Source of the DNA: a virus
IMG/VR virus record: IMGVR_UViG_3300021960_000238
Location: 1 to 35,841 of that record
Length of the DNA stretch: 35,841 bases
Direction: 5' to 3' (one strand)
The translations under genes were made by a program, and so were the position numbers. Under the pieces are notes generated by a model. That model saw nothing but the letters and a program-made list of their open reading frames with translations. It searched no databases and was not told the DNA's origin. This document shows positions 16,406-23,291 of the stretch, one piece after another. Numbering within the stretch: the stretch's first letter is position 1; each line of letters begins with the position of its first letter.

Positions 16406-16635
16406 AGGCAATACTTATTATTTTACTGGCAGTGCTGGCATCAAGCTGCACGACTGTTGAACAGATCAAGCAGGCCGAAGGTCTATACTGCAGCGAAGTG
16501 TACCGCGGCATGCGGGCTGTAGGACGATCTGTGCTGACCGCAGGAGCCGGCATAGTTATCAACGATGTCTGCGACACTATTGACGATATTGTTTCGGAGG
16601 AAAACGCCGACGGCGTTGACAAAAGCGATAGCTAA
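16402..16635 (+). CDS. Small lipoprotein of the lysis region
   Basis: This 77-residue protein has a type II signal peptide (KAILIILLAVLASSC) with lipobox LASSC, predicting cleavage before Cys16 and lipidation. Two more cysteines occur in the mature part (YCSEVY and VCDTI). The residue after the lipid Cys is Thr, not Asp, so outer-membrane sorting is likely in proteobacteria. It overlaps the lipase stop by four bases. It could replace an o-spanin, although Rz1-like proline richness and a partner i-spanin are not evident. Confidence 0.65.
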   Translation: MKAILIILLAVLASSCTTVEQIKQAEGLYCSEVYRGMRAVGRSVLTAGAGIVINDVCDTIDDIVSEENADGVDKSDS

Positions 16636-16656
16636 CATGCGACTGCTAATCAACCT

Positions 16657-17148
16657 ATGGCTGATGCTCAAATGAAAATAGGCGGATTACTAAAGGCTCT
16701 GGCGCCGACAATAGCCAAAACTGTTACCGCAGGTAATCCTGTCGCTGGCATGGCAGTAAACATGCTGGCGTCTAAGCTGGGCATTGATGAGAAGGATCCG
16801 GTAAAGATAGAGAAGTTTATAGAGCAGAACCCGGAGAAAATTGTCCAGGTGAAGCAGGCTGATAGGGAGTTTCAGGACAAGATCCGCGAGATGGAGATAG
16901 ATCTCGCTGCGTTTGAGGTCCAGACTAAGGACGCACAGGATGCTCGGGTTCACTTCAGCAAGGACCGCACCGCAAAGGCTTTCGCACTGATCTCTCTGAT
17001 AGGGTTTCTGTTTTACTGTTTTGTGGTGACGGCCATGGGTGCGGATCACGACGCTGCCACGACTAACTTGGTCATTGGGTACTTAGGAGGACTGGTATCC
17101 AGTGCGGCCTCCAGCTTCTACGGTGGTAACAGCAATGTCAGAAAATAA
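16657..17148 (+). CDS. Holin-like membrane protein (3TM phage/GTA holin type)
   Basis: This 163-residue protein has an amphipathic or weakly hydrophobic N-terminus (GGLLKALAPTIAKTVTAGNPVAGMAVNMLASKLG), a charged helical middle (about 43-105) and two strong C-terminal membrane segments (FALISLIGFLFYCFVVTAM and LVIGYLGGLVSSAASSFYGG). This matches the 3TM holin family of phages and gene transfer agents. The start is uncertain: ATG 16657 or ATG 16672, neither with a good Shine-Dalgarno sequence. It lies two genes before the lysozyme. Confidence 0.72.
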   Translation: MADAQMKIGGLLKALAPTIAKTVTAGNPVAGMAVNMLASKLGIDEKDPVKIEKFIEQNPEKIVQVKQADREFQDKIREMEIDLAAFEVQTKDAQDARVHFSKDRTAKAFALISLIGFLFYCFVVTAMGADHDAATTNLVIGYLGGLVSSAASSFYGGNSNVRK

Positions 17149-17353
17149 TGTAGTCAACTTCCCAGACTCTTCTGCAGAGAAGCTAGAAATTATGTGCGTG
17201 GAAGCGGATCAGCAGCTATGCGATTGGGTTACCATGAAGCTAGAGGCCGGGATATCTGCATACAGCCTTCTAGGCATTATCACTATTAACTCCAGCTGGC
17301 TGGCACAGCAGGTACTAGCAGAGCAAGAGAATTATGAGCCAGAAACTGATTGA
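17135..17353 (+). CDS. Small helical protein between holin and endolysin
   Basis: I chose ATG 17135 (MSENNVVNFPDSSAEK), which overlaps the holin end by 14 bases. The 72-residue product is acidic and helical, with moderate hydrophobicity near ISAYSLLGIITINSSWLAQQV (not a convincing membrane span). It overlaps the endolysin start by 20 bases. Function unknown. Position suggests a lysis modulator. Confidence 0.5.
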   Translation: MSENNVVNFPDSSAEKLEIMCVEADQQLCDWVTMKLEAGISAYSLLGIITINSSWLAQQVLAEQENYEPETD

Positions 17354-17762
17354 GATGCTCTCAGAGCACGAAGGCATAAAAAGCTACGCTTATACTTGCC
17401 CGGCTGGAAAAATCACGGTGGGAATAGGCAGAAACATAGACCCGGAAGGAGGTCTTGGGCTGTCACCTGACGAGATAGTCTATTTGGTCAGGAACGACAT
17501 TAAACGCTGCGAGGAAGAGCTCGGTAATGCCTTTCCCTGGTTCAATGACCTACAGGATTGCCCGAGGCGTGACGCGCTCATAGATATTGCCTTTAATCTT
17601 GGCATCACCCGCCTGCGACTGTTTAAGAAGGCTTTGGCTTGTATGGAGAGCCAAGAGTACGCAGAGGCTGCAATCAATTTTCTAGATAGCAAATGGGCCC
17701 GCCAGGTCAAGGGCAGGGCTATCACCGTCACGGACATGATCCGCACCAATACCTACGTCTAG
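17334..17762 (+). CDS. GH24 phage lysozyme endolysin
   Basis: This 142-residue muramidase should cleave the glycan strands of host peptidoglycan. The catalytic region is clear: EHEG (Glu13), YTCPAGK (Cys22) and ITVGIGRN (Thr28), giving an E-8-C-5-T arrangement. Some P22/P21-type lysozymes use Cys at the Asp position. ALIDIAFNLGITRLRLFK and SKWARQVKGRA are typical C-terminal lobe segments. No signal or SAR segment is seen, so it needs the holin for export. It is the last gene before a 180-base intergenic region. Confidence 0.88.
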   Translation: MSQKLIEMLSEHEGIKSYAYTCPAGKITVGIGRNIDPEGGLGLSPDEIVYLVRNDIKRCEEELGNAFPWFNDLQDCPRRDALIDIAFNLGITRLRLFKKALACMESQEYAEAAINFLDSKWARQVKGRAITVTDMIRTNTYV

Positions 17763-17767
17763 TTTTT

Positions 17768-17787
17768 GGTGGGTAGGTTGGTGGGTA
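17768..17787 (+). repeat. Direct repeat GGTGGGTA x2, G-rich
   Basis: Two exact GGTGGGTA copies (17768-17775 and 17780-17787) are separated by GGTT. The run contains five G-tracts of two or three bases, enough for a two-tier G-quadruplex or a double binding site for a regulator. Confidence 0.7.
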
Positions 17788-17880
17788 AATACATGCAATT
17801 ACGCTAAGTTATTGTTTTTGCATAAGTAAAAAATCCTGCCGCGGTATCATGTTTTAACTACGTCGAACTACTTCTACCGC

Positions 17881-17909
17881 TTGCGTCACATTTGATGCTT
17901 TGCTACACT
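17881..17909 (+). promoter_or_regulatory. Sigma70-like promoter with extended -10
   Basis: TTGCGT (17881-17886) and TACACT (17904-17909) are separated by exactly 17 bases, with a TG-C extended -10 at 17901-17903. It points into the recombination genes, with a GGAG ribosome site at 17930-17933 ahead of ATG 17943. No functional evidence beyond the match. Confidence 0.55.
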
Positions 17910-17942
17910 TGTGTTTCGTTTAACCAAGTGGAGCAATAAATT

Positions 17943-18548
17943 ATGCACGGCATAAAAACTCTGAGCGCCCAGATCTGGGACGTTCTATCTAAAGTTGACT
18001 GCAGCGAAGCAGTTGAGAAGAAGGGTGAATTCAACTACCTGTCATGGGCAAAAGGCTGGAAGATGCTCATGCAGGCTGGGTTTACTGACGTTGACTACAA
18101 TTTTGAGCTGACGCACAACCCTGACCAGACCGCACAGGTAAGGTGTACCTTCACTATTCACGTTGGTCATGATTCAGCGACTCATCACGAGACACTTCCT
18201 GTTCTAACTTGGTCTAACAAGCCAATTGTCAATCCGAACTCAATGGACATCAACACTGCTCGCCAGAGGGTGCTTGTTAAAACATTGGCCAGATTTGGAT
18301 TGGGCATAGATGTCTATGTAGGAGAGGATCTGAATGCTTCTGCCTCCGGCAGCGATGCTGTTGGCAAGGTTGAGTATGTTGATGCGGATTGGGTCAGCAA
18401 CGTTAATAAATTTCTGAAGAGCAAAAAGATTGACGTTGAAGAGGTCAACAAAATGCTGATGTCTGTCTACCAGATACCTAGCATTGAAAAGGTACCTGTG
18501 GCCCAGAAGGATGTAGTCGGAGACAGCATCCGGGAGCGTGGACAATGA
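17943..18548 (+). CDS. Single-strand annealing protein, Sak3 type (DUF1071)
   Basis: This 201-residue protein carries the DUF1071 signature EFNYLSWAKGWKMLMQAG (about 29-46), then a beta-rich TFTIHVG and NSMDINTARQRVLVKTLARFGLGIDVY. Sak3 proteins anneal complementary single strands during phage recombination and pair with an exonuclease. The next gene is such a nuclease and overlaps by four bases. The ~60 C-terminal residues are less conserved. First gene after the promoter, so likely early. Confidence 0.82.
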   Translation: MHGIKTLSAQIWDVLSKVDCSEAVEKKGEFNYLSWAKGWKMLMQAGFTDVDYNFELTHNPDQTAQVRCTFTIHVGHDSATHHETLPVLTWSNKPIVNPNSMDINTARQRVLVKTLARFGLGIDVYVGEDLNASASGSDAVGKVEYVDADWVSNVNKFLKSKKIDVEEVNKMLMSVYQIPSIEKVPVAQKDVVGDSIRERGQ

Positions 18549-19159
18549 TAGCTGTTGACGCTGATCAGCGTTCAGACGAGTGGCATGCTGCTCGTCTGGG
18601 CATACCTACGGCTAGTAACTTCAAGAGAATTATTACTGGCACCGGCAAGGCTTCTACTCAGATTGACGATTACATGGACGAGCTCTTAACGGAGCGCCTT
18701 ACTGGCAGGCGTGAAGAGATTTACGTCACCGAGGATATGCAGTACGGGATCGACAACGAGCCCAATGCTAGGGCGTGGTATGAGTACGTCAGCGGTAATC
18801 CCGTTGAGGAGATTGGCTTGTGCCTGCACGACAGCATTAGAGCGGGCGCGTCTCCTGACGGCCTTGTAGACACAAAGGACGGCAAGGGTTGCGTCGAAAT
18901 CAAGTGTCACCGCAAGCCAAAGAAAATAGTCAAGATGCACCGGGAGCAGAAGGTGCCTGTGGAGCACATACCGCAGATACAGGCGCAGCTTTGGGTGCTC
19001 GGTCCTGAATATAAATTTTGCGACTTTGTTGCATGGTCTCATGAGGTGAAACCATTCCGCATGCGTGTAGAGCGGGACGATAAGTACATCGAGAAACTTG
19101 AGCAGCTTGTTGCTGATATGGTTGCGGATCTTGATACATGGGAGGAAAAGCTGTGCTGA
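18545..19159 (+). CDS. YqaJ/lambda-exonuclease-like recombinase
   Basis: This 204-residue protein matches the YqaJ PD-(D/E)XK family: QRSDEWHAARLGIPTASNF (about 8-26), GIDNEPNARAWYEY (Glu72 region), AGASPDGLV with Asp105 and VEIKC with Glu118 and Lys120, then EHIPQIQAQLWV. It should resect double-stranded ends 5' to 3', supplying single strands for the adjacent annealing protein. Its ATG overlaps the annealase stop by four bases. Length is normal for the family. Confidence 0.87.
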   Translation: MIAVDADQRSDEWHAARLGIPTASNFKRIITGTGKASTQIDDYMDELLTERLTGRREEIYVTEDMQYGIDNEPNARAWYEYVSGNPVEEIGLCLHDSIRAGASPDGLVDTKDGKGCVEIKCHRKPKKIVKMHREQKVPVEHIPQIQAQLWVLGPEYKFCDFVAWSHEVKPFRMRVERDDKYIEKLEQLVADMVADLDTWEEKLC

Positions 19160-19356
19160 CACTGTGTGAGCATGCGTTTAAAGAACGCTACGGAATGGAG
19201 CTCAAGAACGTTTCAGACGTAGCTAGAGATCTCTGGGTATCAGGCTGGAATGCTGGCCTGCAGCAGATGAAGAGCCAAGCAGATATACTGATTGGTGAAA
19301 CTAACCGGCTCGAAGAGCCAAAGAAAGAGGAAAAGAAATATGACTTCTCAATATGA
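19153..19356 (+). CDS. Small helical protein of the recombination operon
   Basis: I start this gene at GTG 19153 because GGAGGA at 19141-19146 sits six bases upstream, whereas ATG 19138 has no ribosome site. The 67-residue product (VLTLCEHAFKERYG...) has a helical core with WVSGWNAGLQQMKSQADILI and an acidic/basic EEPKKEEKKYDFSI tail. Function unknown. It overlaps the exonuclease by seven bases and the SSB-like gene by 17 bases. Confidence 0.55.
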   Translation: MLTLCEHAFKERYGMELKNVSDVARDLWVSGWNAGLQQMKSQADILIGETNRLEEPKKEEKKYDFSI

Positions 19357-19555
19357 CAATAAGAACAAGGGTGCTTTGTGGGTTAACCAGAACAAATCCG
19401 AAGACAAGCATCCGCATTTTACCGGCGAGATAGATGTCGAAGGCAAGGTGTACAGAATAGCTGGCTGGAAGAAGGACAATCCTTCAGGTAACCAGCCTGT
19501 AATGTCACTGCAGGTTTCAGAACCGCAAAAGAAAAATGACGGTATACCATTCTAA
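19340..19555 (+). CDS. Small SSB-like protein with IPF tail
   Basis: I start at ATG 19340, after an AGAGGAAAAG ribosome site, giving 71 residues. NKNKGALWVNQNK is followed by HFTGEIDVEGKVYRIAGWKKDN, a pattern of small phage OB-like proteins. The last residues, NDGIPF, resemble the C-terminal tip of bacterial SSB that recruits partner enzymes. In a recombination operon next to an annealase this could be a mini single-strand-binding or SSB-mimic protein. The DNA-binding role is inferred. Confidence 0.6.
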   Translation: MTSQYDNKNKGALWVNQNKSEDKHPHFTGEIDVEGKVYRIAGWKKDNPSGNQPVMSLQVSEPQKKNDGIPF

Positions 19556-19776
19556 TGTTTTCTTTAGGCGATCAATTGTACAAGGGCCGGTTAGACGCCG
19601 GCCTGACTCAACAGCAGGCAGCCGATATCTTAGGCGTTAGCAGGCAGCAGTTTGGCAGGTGGGAGAATGCAGACGATCTCAAGGTGTCTGTGTTTATTGA
19701 CTGCTGCCTGGCCATGGGTATGGATGTGGAGAGTGAATTCAATGTGGCACTCAACAGTTTGGTGGACCAACGTTAG
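19555..19776 (+). CDS. Cro/CI-type HTH DNA-binding protein
   Basis: This 73-residue protein is a single HTH_3 domain: DQLYKGRLDAGLTQQQAADILGVSRQQFGRWENAD spans helices 1-4, with LTQQQAADILGVSRQQFGRW as the HTH. It has no peptidase or multimerisation domain, so it is Cro-like or an excisionase-free regulator. It overlaps the SSB-like stop by one base. Candidate targets are the repeats in 17763-17942. Confidence 0.8.
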   Translation: MFSLGDQLYKGRLDAGLTQQQAADILGVSRQQFGRWENADDLKVSVFIDCCLAMGMDVESEFNVALNSLVDQR

Positions 19777-19789
19777 TGAGGAGAATGGT

Positions 19790-20206
19790 ATGCCTCAAGG
19801 GCAATTCTGGATAGTGAATAGCGATGATGCTCTGAAGAAATTTCAGCAGCACATAGAGGAAGTTTACAAGAAGGATCGTTACCTTACAGTAACCTGGGAG
19901 AGCGGCAAGAAGCGCAGTCTAAAGCAAAACTCTGCGCTGCATGTCTGGTGCTCTGCCCTGGCTGATACTCTGAACGAGAAGGGCTTGGACATGCGTAAGG
20001 TCATCAAGGCTGATGTGGATATTCCTTGGAATAAGCAGTCAGTCAAAGACTACATATTCAAGCCTGTTCTGGAGGCGATGACCGGCGCCGATTCTAGTGC
20101 AGACGCGGAGAAGGTAGATTACATCAAGGTCTACGAGACGCTGAACAAGCACCTGGCTGAGAAGTTTGGTGTGCATGTTCCGTGGCCGGTCAAGAAAAAT
20201 GAATAA
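19790..20206 (+). CDS. Conserved recombination-region protein (NinB position)
   Basis: I start at ATG 19790 because GAGGAG sits about seven bases upstream; the longer open frame before it is a shadow of the HTH gene. The 138-residue protein has WESGKKRSLKQNSALHVWCSALADTLNE, then ADVDIPWNKQSVKDYIFKPVLEAMTG and LNKHLAEKFGVHVPWP. These resemble a widespread phage family found where ninB occurs in lambdoid phages. Identity with NinB itself is uncertain. Confidence 0.55.
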   Translation: MPQGQFWIVNSDDALKKFQQHIEEVYKKDRYLTVTWESGKKRSLKQNSALHVWCSALADTLNEKGLDMRKVIKADVDIPWNKQSVKDYIFKPVLEAMTGADSSADAEKVDYIKVYETLNKHLAEKFGVHVPWPVKKNE

Positions 20207-20720
20207 GGTAGTGATTGAGATACCTGCTCTCTGGTGGCACATCGTTGATGAGCTGCCAGAGAAGCTATCTGAGCGATCAATCAATTCATGGTCCAGCAAG
20301 GCTGGGATACTCGGAGAGCTCGCGGTTGTTCAATATTTCAACGCAGAGGGCATTGATTATGAGTATGTTGCCCAGGATAACTTTTCCTGCGATCTGATCT
20401 GTAACGGCCGCAAGGTAGACGTTAAGACCACTGAGCGCCGCGGGTTTGCTAGTGACTTCAACAATGCTCTGCTCACTGATTACCAAAAAGAGCAGGACTG
20501 CGACACCTACATTTTTACGAGCATTCCCAAAGACAAGGGACTTGTTGAGATAGTAGGCTATTGTGACAAGAAATGGTTCTGGTCAAACAACTACGCCAGA
20601 GACCTAGAGGCCGGTGAGAAGGTTGCTGTGAATGCGGTCAAGGAGCCCTGCAGGATCTTGAAGTACGGTTACTTAGCTGACATATATCAGATAGGGAGTG
20701 TGCTGCGTGACTACCACTAG
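20199..20720 (+). CDS. Putative PD-(D/E)XK nuclease-like protein
   Basis: I use ATG 20199 (MNKVVIEIPALW), which overlaps the previous stop by eight bases. The 173-residue protein has GILGELAVVQYF with Glu40, SCDLICNGRKVDVKTTE with Asp65 and the D74-V-K76 motif, consistent with a PD-(D/E)XK fold. YIFTSIPK and VEIVGYCDKKWF follow. It could resolve DNA structures or process ends. No sequence-specific restriction partner is adjacent. Fold inferred from motif spacing. Confidence 0.6.
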   Translation: MNKVVIEIPALWWHIVDELPEKLSERSINSWSSKAGILGELAVVQYFNAEGIDYEYVAQDNFSCDLICNGRKVDVKTTERRGFASDFNNALLTDYQKEQDCDTYIFTSIPKDKGLVEIVGYCDKKWFWSNNYARDLEAGEKVAVNAVKEPCRILKYGYLADIYQIGSVLRDYH

Positions 20721-21285
20721 AAGATGCTCGATGTGCCGGAAGAAGGTAAACGCTGAGTGTGCGGTGTTTGCTGGGATCAAAGCGTTCTGCTGCTGGGAGC
20801 ATTTATTTGAGTGGACCAAGACAGAATCTGCCAGAAAGCTTGCAGAGAAGTCTAGACGCAAAGAGATAACCGAGCAGCGCAAAAGGCTGTCTAGGCGCTC
20901 TGAGGTGCTCAAGAAGGCTCAGATGGCCTTTAACCTGTACATTCGGGTCCGAGATCAGAATAAGCCTTGTATCTGCTGCGCCAGGCCGCTAGAGGGTGAT
21001 GCGATTGGCGGCAAGTATGACTGCGGGCACTACAGGTCTGTTGGCAGCTGCAACTCCCTGCGTTTCGACACCAGGAATGCCCACGGCCAGCTGAAACACT
21101 GCAATAACTATCTGGGCGGTAACGTCGTTGAATATCGCAAAGGGTTGATCAGAAGGTTTGGTCAGCAATTTGTTGAGGATCTTGAGAGCGATACGACAAC
21201 GCGCAAGATGACAAAGGACTACCTGGAGCGCATAGCCAAGGTGTTTAACAAGAAAGCGCGGCTCTACCGTAGAAAATTTAGGTGA
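20707..21285 (+). CDS. ninG: NinG-like Holliday junction protein
   Basis: The 192-residue protein matches NinG/Rap. Paired cysteine motifs occur at the N-terminus (CSMCRKK) and in the middle (CICCARPLEG), followed by YDCGHYRS, SLRFDTRNAHGQLKHCNNYLGGN and VEYRKGLIRRFG. Lambda Rap is a structure-specific endonuclease acting on recombination junctions. I prefer GTG 20707 because AGGGAG at 20692-20697 is properly spaced for it; GTG 20698 would be too close. It completes an exonuclease/annealase/resolvase set. Confidence 0.83.
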   Translation: MTTTRRCSMCRKKVNAECAVFAGIKAFCCWEHLFEWTKTESARKLAEKSRRKEITEQRKRLSRRSEVLKKAQMAFNLYIRVRDQNKPCICCARPLEGDAIGGKYDCGHYRSVGSCNSLRFDTRNAHGQLKHCNNYLGGNVVEYRKGLIRRFGQQFVEDLESDTTTRKMTKDYLERIAKVFNKKARLYRRKFR

Positions 21286-21543
21286 TAAAAAAACCGCCTC
21301 GATACTGCTAAGGCGGAAAGAATCTCAAGGGAAGGCTGGGCCGCTTTGATAGCGAGAAGCGGAAATGTCAAAGGTAGGACCAAGTGGGAGTGGAGAGACT
21401 TTGACACACCAGCCGACCAGGAGTATAACACACAACCCGGTGTGGTGAATCCTGACCGGAAAAAACTCAAGGATAATGCAGACAGGTTGCTGAAAACCTG
21501 GATAGCAAAATGCCACGGGCGTGACGGGACCGGCCAAAGATAG
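21282..21543 (+). pseudogene. Small gene with probable frameshift in an A-run
   Basis: From 21287 a reading frame runs open to TAG 21541-21543 and encodes RLDTAKAERISREGW, then WEWRDFDTPADQEYN and a Lys-rich end, which reads like real protein. It has no normal start except TTG 21346. GTG 21282, overlapping the ninG stop in this genome's usual style, would be in frame if the seven-A run at 21287-21293 were one base shorter. So this is either a frameshifted gene, a sequencing error or a TTG-started protein of 65 residues. Confidence 0.4.
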
Positions 21544-21656
21544 CGAGATCTGAGGCACAAACCTGGTTAGCGGACACGATGGAGGCTCGACGCGGCTACC
21601 AATGGATGGTGAAGGCGTTCAGGCAAATTGGCATTTTTGGACTACGCAACTACTGA
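21510..21656 (+). pseudogene. Short ORF interrupted by one in-frame TGA
   Basis: ATG 21510 opens a frame with TGA as the fifth codon (21522-21524), then 43 protein-like codons (RPKIARSEAQTWLADTMEAR, ending FGLRNY) to TGA 21654-21656. ATG 21579 could give only the last 25 residues. The overlap with the upstream frame follows the gene-coupling pattern seen elsewhere. It may be a decayed or mis-sequenced gene, not a functional one as read. Confidence 0.35.
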
Positions 21657-21711
21657 ATTTCACTGATGGTGTCCCTAACCGTCAAAAGACTAGTATTGCC
21701 GGGAGAAAAGT
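21657..21711. other. Short gap before the helicase
   Basis: No gene or confident promoter is visible. GGGAG near 21699-21703 is a suitable ribosome site for ATG 21712. Confidence 0.5.
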
Positions 21712-23187
21712 ATGGTCGAGCTCAGACCGCATCAGATCAAAGCTATTGAAATGATCCGCGACAGCATGAGGCGCGGCAACAAGCGAGTAGTGCTCGGAGC
21801 TGCCTGCAGCTTTGGCAAGACGCTAACCGCGGGCGCTATCGCTGAATCTGCAGTCAAGAAGGGCAAGCGGGTTCTGTTTGTCTGTGACCGGATCCAGCTA
21901 GTCAATCAGACTCTCAATGCTTTCGACAGTCAGTACCTCAGACCTGGCGTGATCCAGGGCGAGCACTGGCGCAATGACCCAGACGCATCCGTACAGATCG
22001 CAAGCGTACAGACACTGGCAAGGCGCCGGCATATGCCTAACGTCGATCTGGTGATCCAGGATGAGTGCCATGTTATGTACAAGACCATGCGGGACATCAT
22101 GCAGCTCTGGGATCTGGTGAATTTCATAGGGCTCTCAGCCACGCCGATGAGCAAGGGCATGGCCGCGCCCGGCTTATGGCAAGACCTAGTGGTCCCAATC
22201 ACTACCGCAGAGCTGCAGGAGCAGGGCTACCTGTGCCCGATTGAGGTCTACGGCGGCCGTCAGATTGATGTCTCGAAGGTGCGGTCAAAGGGTATTGGCA
22301 CCGGAGGCAGTGACTATGACCCGGTGCAGCTCTCCGAGGCTGTCGAGCAGGATCAGGATCTTGTTGGCGATGTTGTGTCTAACTGGCTGGCTCACTGCAA
22401 GGGTAGGCAGACAATCGCATTCTCTGCGTCTATCGCGGCGTCTAAGTCCCTGGTAGAGCTCTTCCTAAAGAATGGCATACCTGCAGCTCATATTGACGGC
22501 TATATGGACCCTAAGCTGCGTGAGGAGCTCATGCAGAAGCATGACAGCGGAGAGATCGTCATACTCAGCTGCAGCCAGCTGCTGGACACCGGGTACGACG
22601 CGCCACAGGTATCTGCCTGCATAGACCTCTATCCTACTAAGTCGATCATCCGGCATTGTCAGAAGATTGGACGCCTGGCCAGAATATGCGAGGGCAAGGA
22701 GAACGCAATCGTGCTGGACCATGCAGGCAATCACCTACGCCATGGCTTCACCGACATGATCGTCCCTAAGCGGCTTGATGACGGCACTGGGCGCTTTGAC
22801 GAGAAGAAGCAAGTCAAGAAGGAGAAGGAGCCCAAAGAGCCGCGGGAATGCCCGAGCTGCAAGAAGCAGTTTGTCGGTCTGCGCTGCAATGGTTGCGGCT
22901 ACGAGATCGTGATCCGTCACGATATGCACGGAGATAAGAGCATGCTCAAGAAGCTGAACCGGGAAGACACCAGGGAGAGCAAGCAGGAGCTGTTTGCCGG
23001 GTTGCTGCATTACGCCAGGGCTCATGGATACAAGGAGGGCTATGCATCCTACGCCTATCGAGAGAAATATGGTGTCTGGCCGAACCAAATAAAACGCGGA
23101 ATTAGGCCAAAACAAAGCCAAAAAGCCGACGATTGGGTAAAACACTTGAACATAAAGCGAGCAAAATCAAAGCGTTACGGCACATAA
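21712..23187 (+). CDS. SF2 DEAD-box-type helicase with zinc ribbon
   Basis: This 491-residue helicase is of the ResIII/SSL2-like superfamily 2 type. It has RPHQIKAIE (Q-like motif, 5-13), an unusual Walker A AACSFGKT (30-37), DECH (117-120), SAT (142-144), TIAFSAS, LLDTGYDAP and motif VI QKIGRLAR (317-324). A zinc ribbon CPSC...CNGC (380-395) follows. It could unwind replication or recombination intermediates, like phage UvsW-type helicases. It lacks a primase or polymerase neighbour, so host replication proteins may be recruited. Confidence 0.87.
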   Translation: MVELRPHQIKAIEMIRDSMRRGNKRVVLGAACSFGKTLTAGAIAESAVKKGKRVLFVCDRIQLVNQTLNAFDSQYLRPGVIQGEHWRNDPDASVQIASVQTLARRRHMPNVDLVIQDECHVMYKTMRDIMQLWDLVNFIGLSATPMSKGMAAPGLWQDLVVPITTAELQEQGYLCPIEVYGGRQIDVSKVRSKGIGTGGSDYDPVQLSEAVEQDQDLVGDVVSNWLAHCKGRQTIAFSASIAASKSLVELFLKNGIPAAHIDGYMDPKLREELMQKHDSGEIVILSCSQLLDTGYDAPQVSACIDLYPTKSIIRHCQKIGRLARICEGKENAIVLDHAGNHLRHGFTDMIVPKRLDDGTGRFDEKKQVKKEKEPKEPRECPSCKKQFVGLRCNGCGYEIVIRHDMHGDKSMLKKLNREDTRESKQELFAGLLHYARAHGYKEGYASYAYREKYGVWPNQIKRGIRPKQSQKADDWVKHLNIKRAKSKRYGT

Positions 23188-23291
23188 AAATATTTAATAA
23201 ATTTGCATCAAAAAGGTTGCATAACGGGTCAGGGTTTGAGACGATACGTTTGTGGGGCGGCAACGGGCCAAACCAAAACGGAGAAAAACGA
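23188..23291. other. Intergenic region after the helicase
   Basis: This 104-base gap is AT-rich at its start and has two TTGCAT copies (about 23201 and 23218). I find no promoter with good -35/-10 spacing. GGAG near 23279-23282 serves the next ATG. Confidence 0.4.

Larger units (their letters stand above)
17763..17942. other. Intergenic regulatory region between lysis and recombination genes
   Basis: This 180-base gap holds a G-rich direct repeat (17768-17787), an AT-rich segment with T and A runs (17813-17832), two 10-base phased AACTAC units (17856-17875) and a sigma70-like promoter (17881-17909). No coding sequence is visible. It is the most likely switch point between late and early transcription and a candidate origin. 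Confidence 0.6.

Noticed and set aside
17746-17781. Terminator after the lysozyme gene
   Set aside because: CCTAC/GTAGG and CCAA/TTGG pairing needs a two-base bulge and a long loop, and no T-run follows.
19555-19776. Lysogeny repressor indicating a temperate phage
   Set aside because: It is only a 73-residue Cro-like HTH. No integrase, attachment site or full-length repressor is seen.
21522-21524. TGA recoding to a sense codon
   Set aside because: Other genes in the window end normally at TGA, so a single in-frame TGA is more likely decay, error or a non-gene.
23133-23291. Long version of the small gene at 23292
   Set aside because: The upstream part overlaps the end of the helicase and a non-coding AT-rich gap. 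The ribosome site fits ATG 23292.
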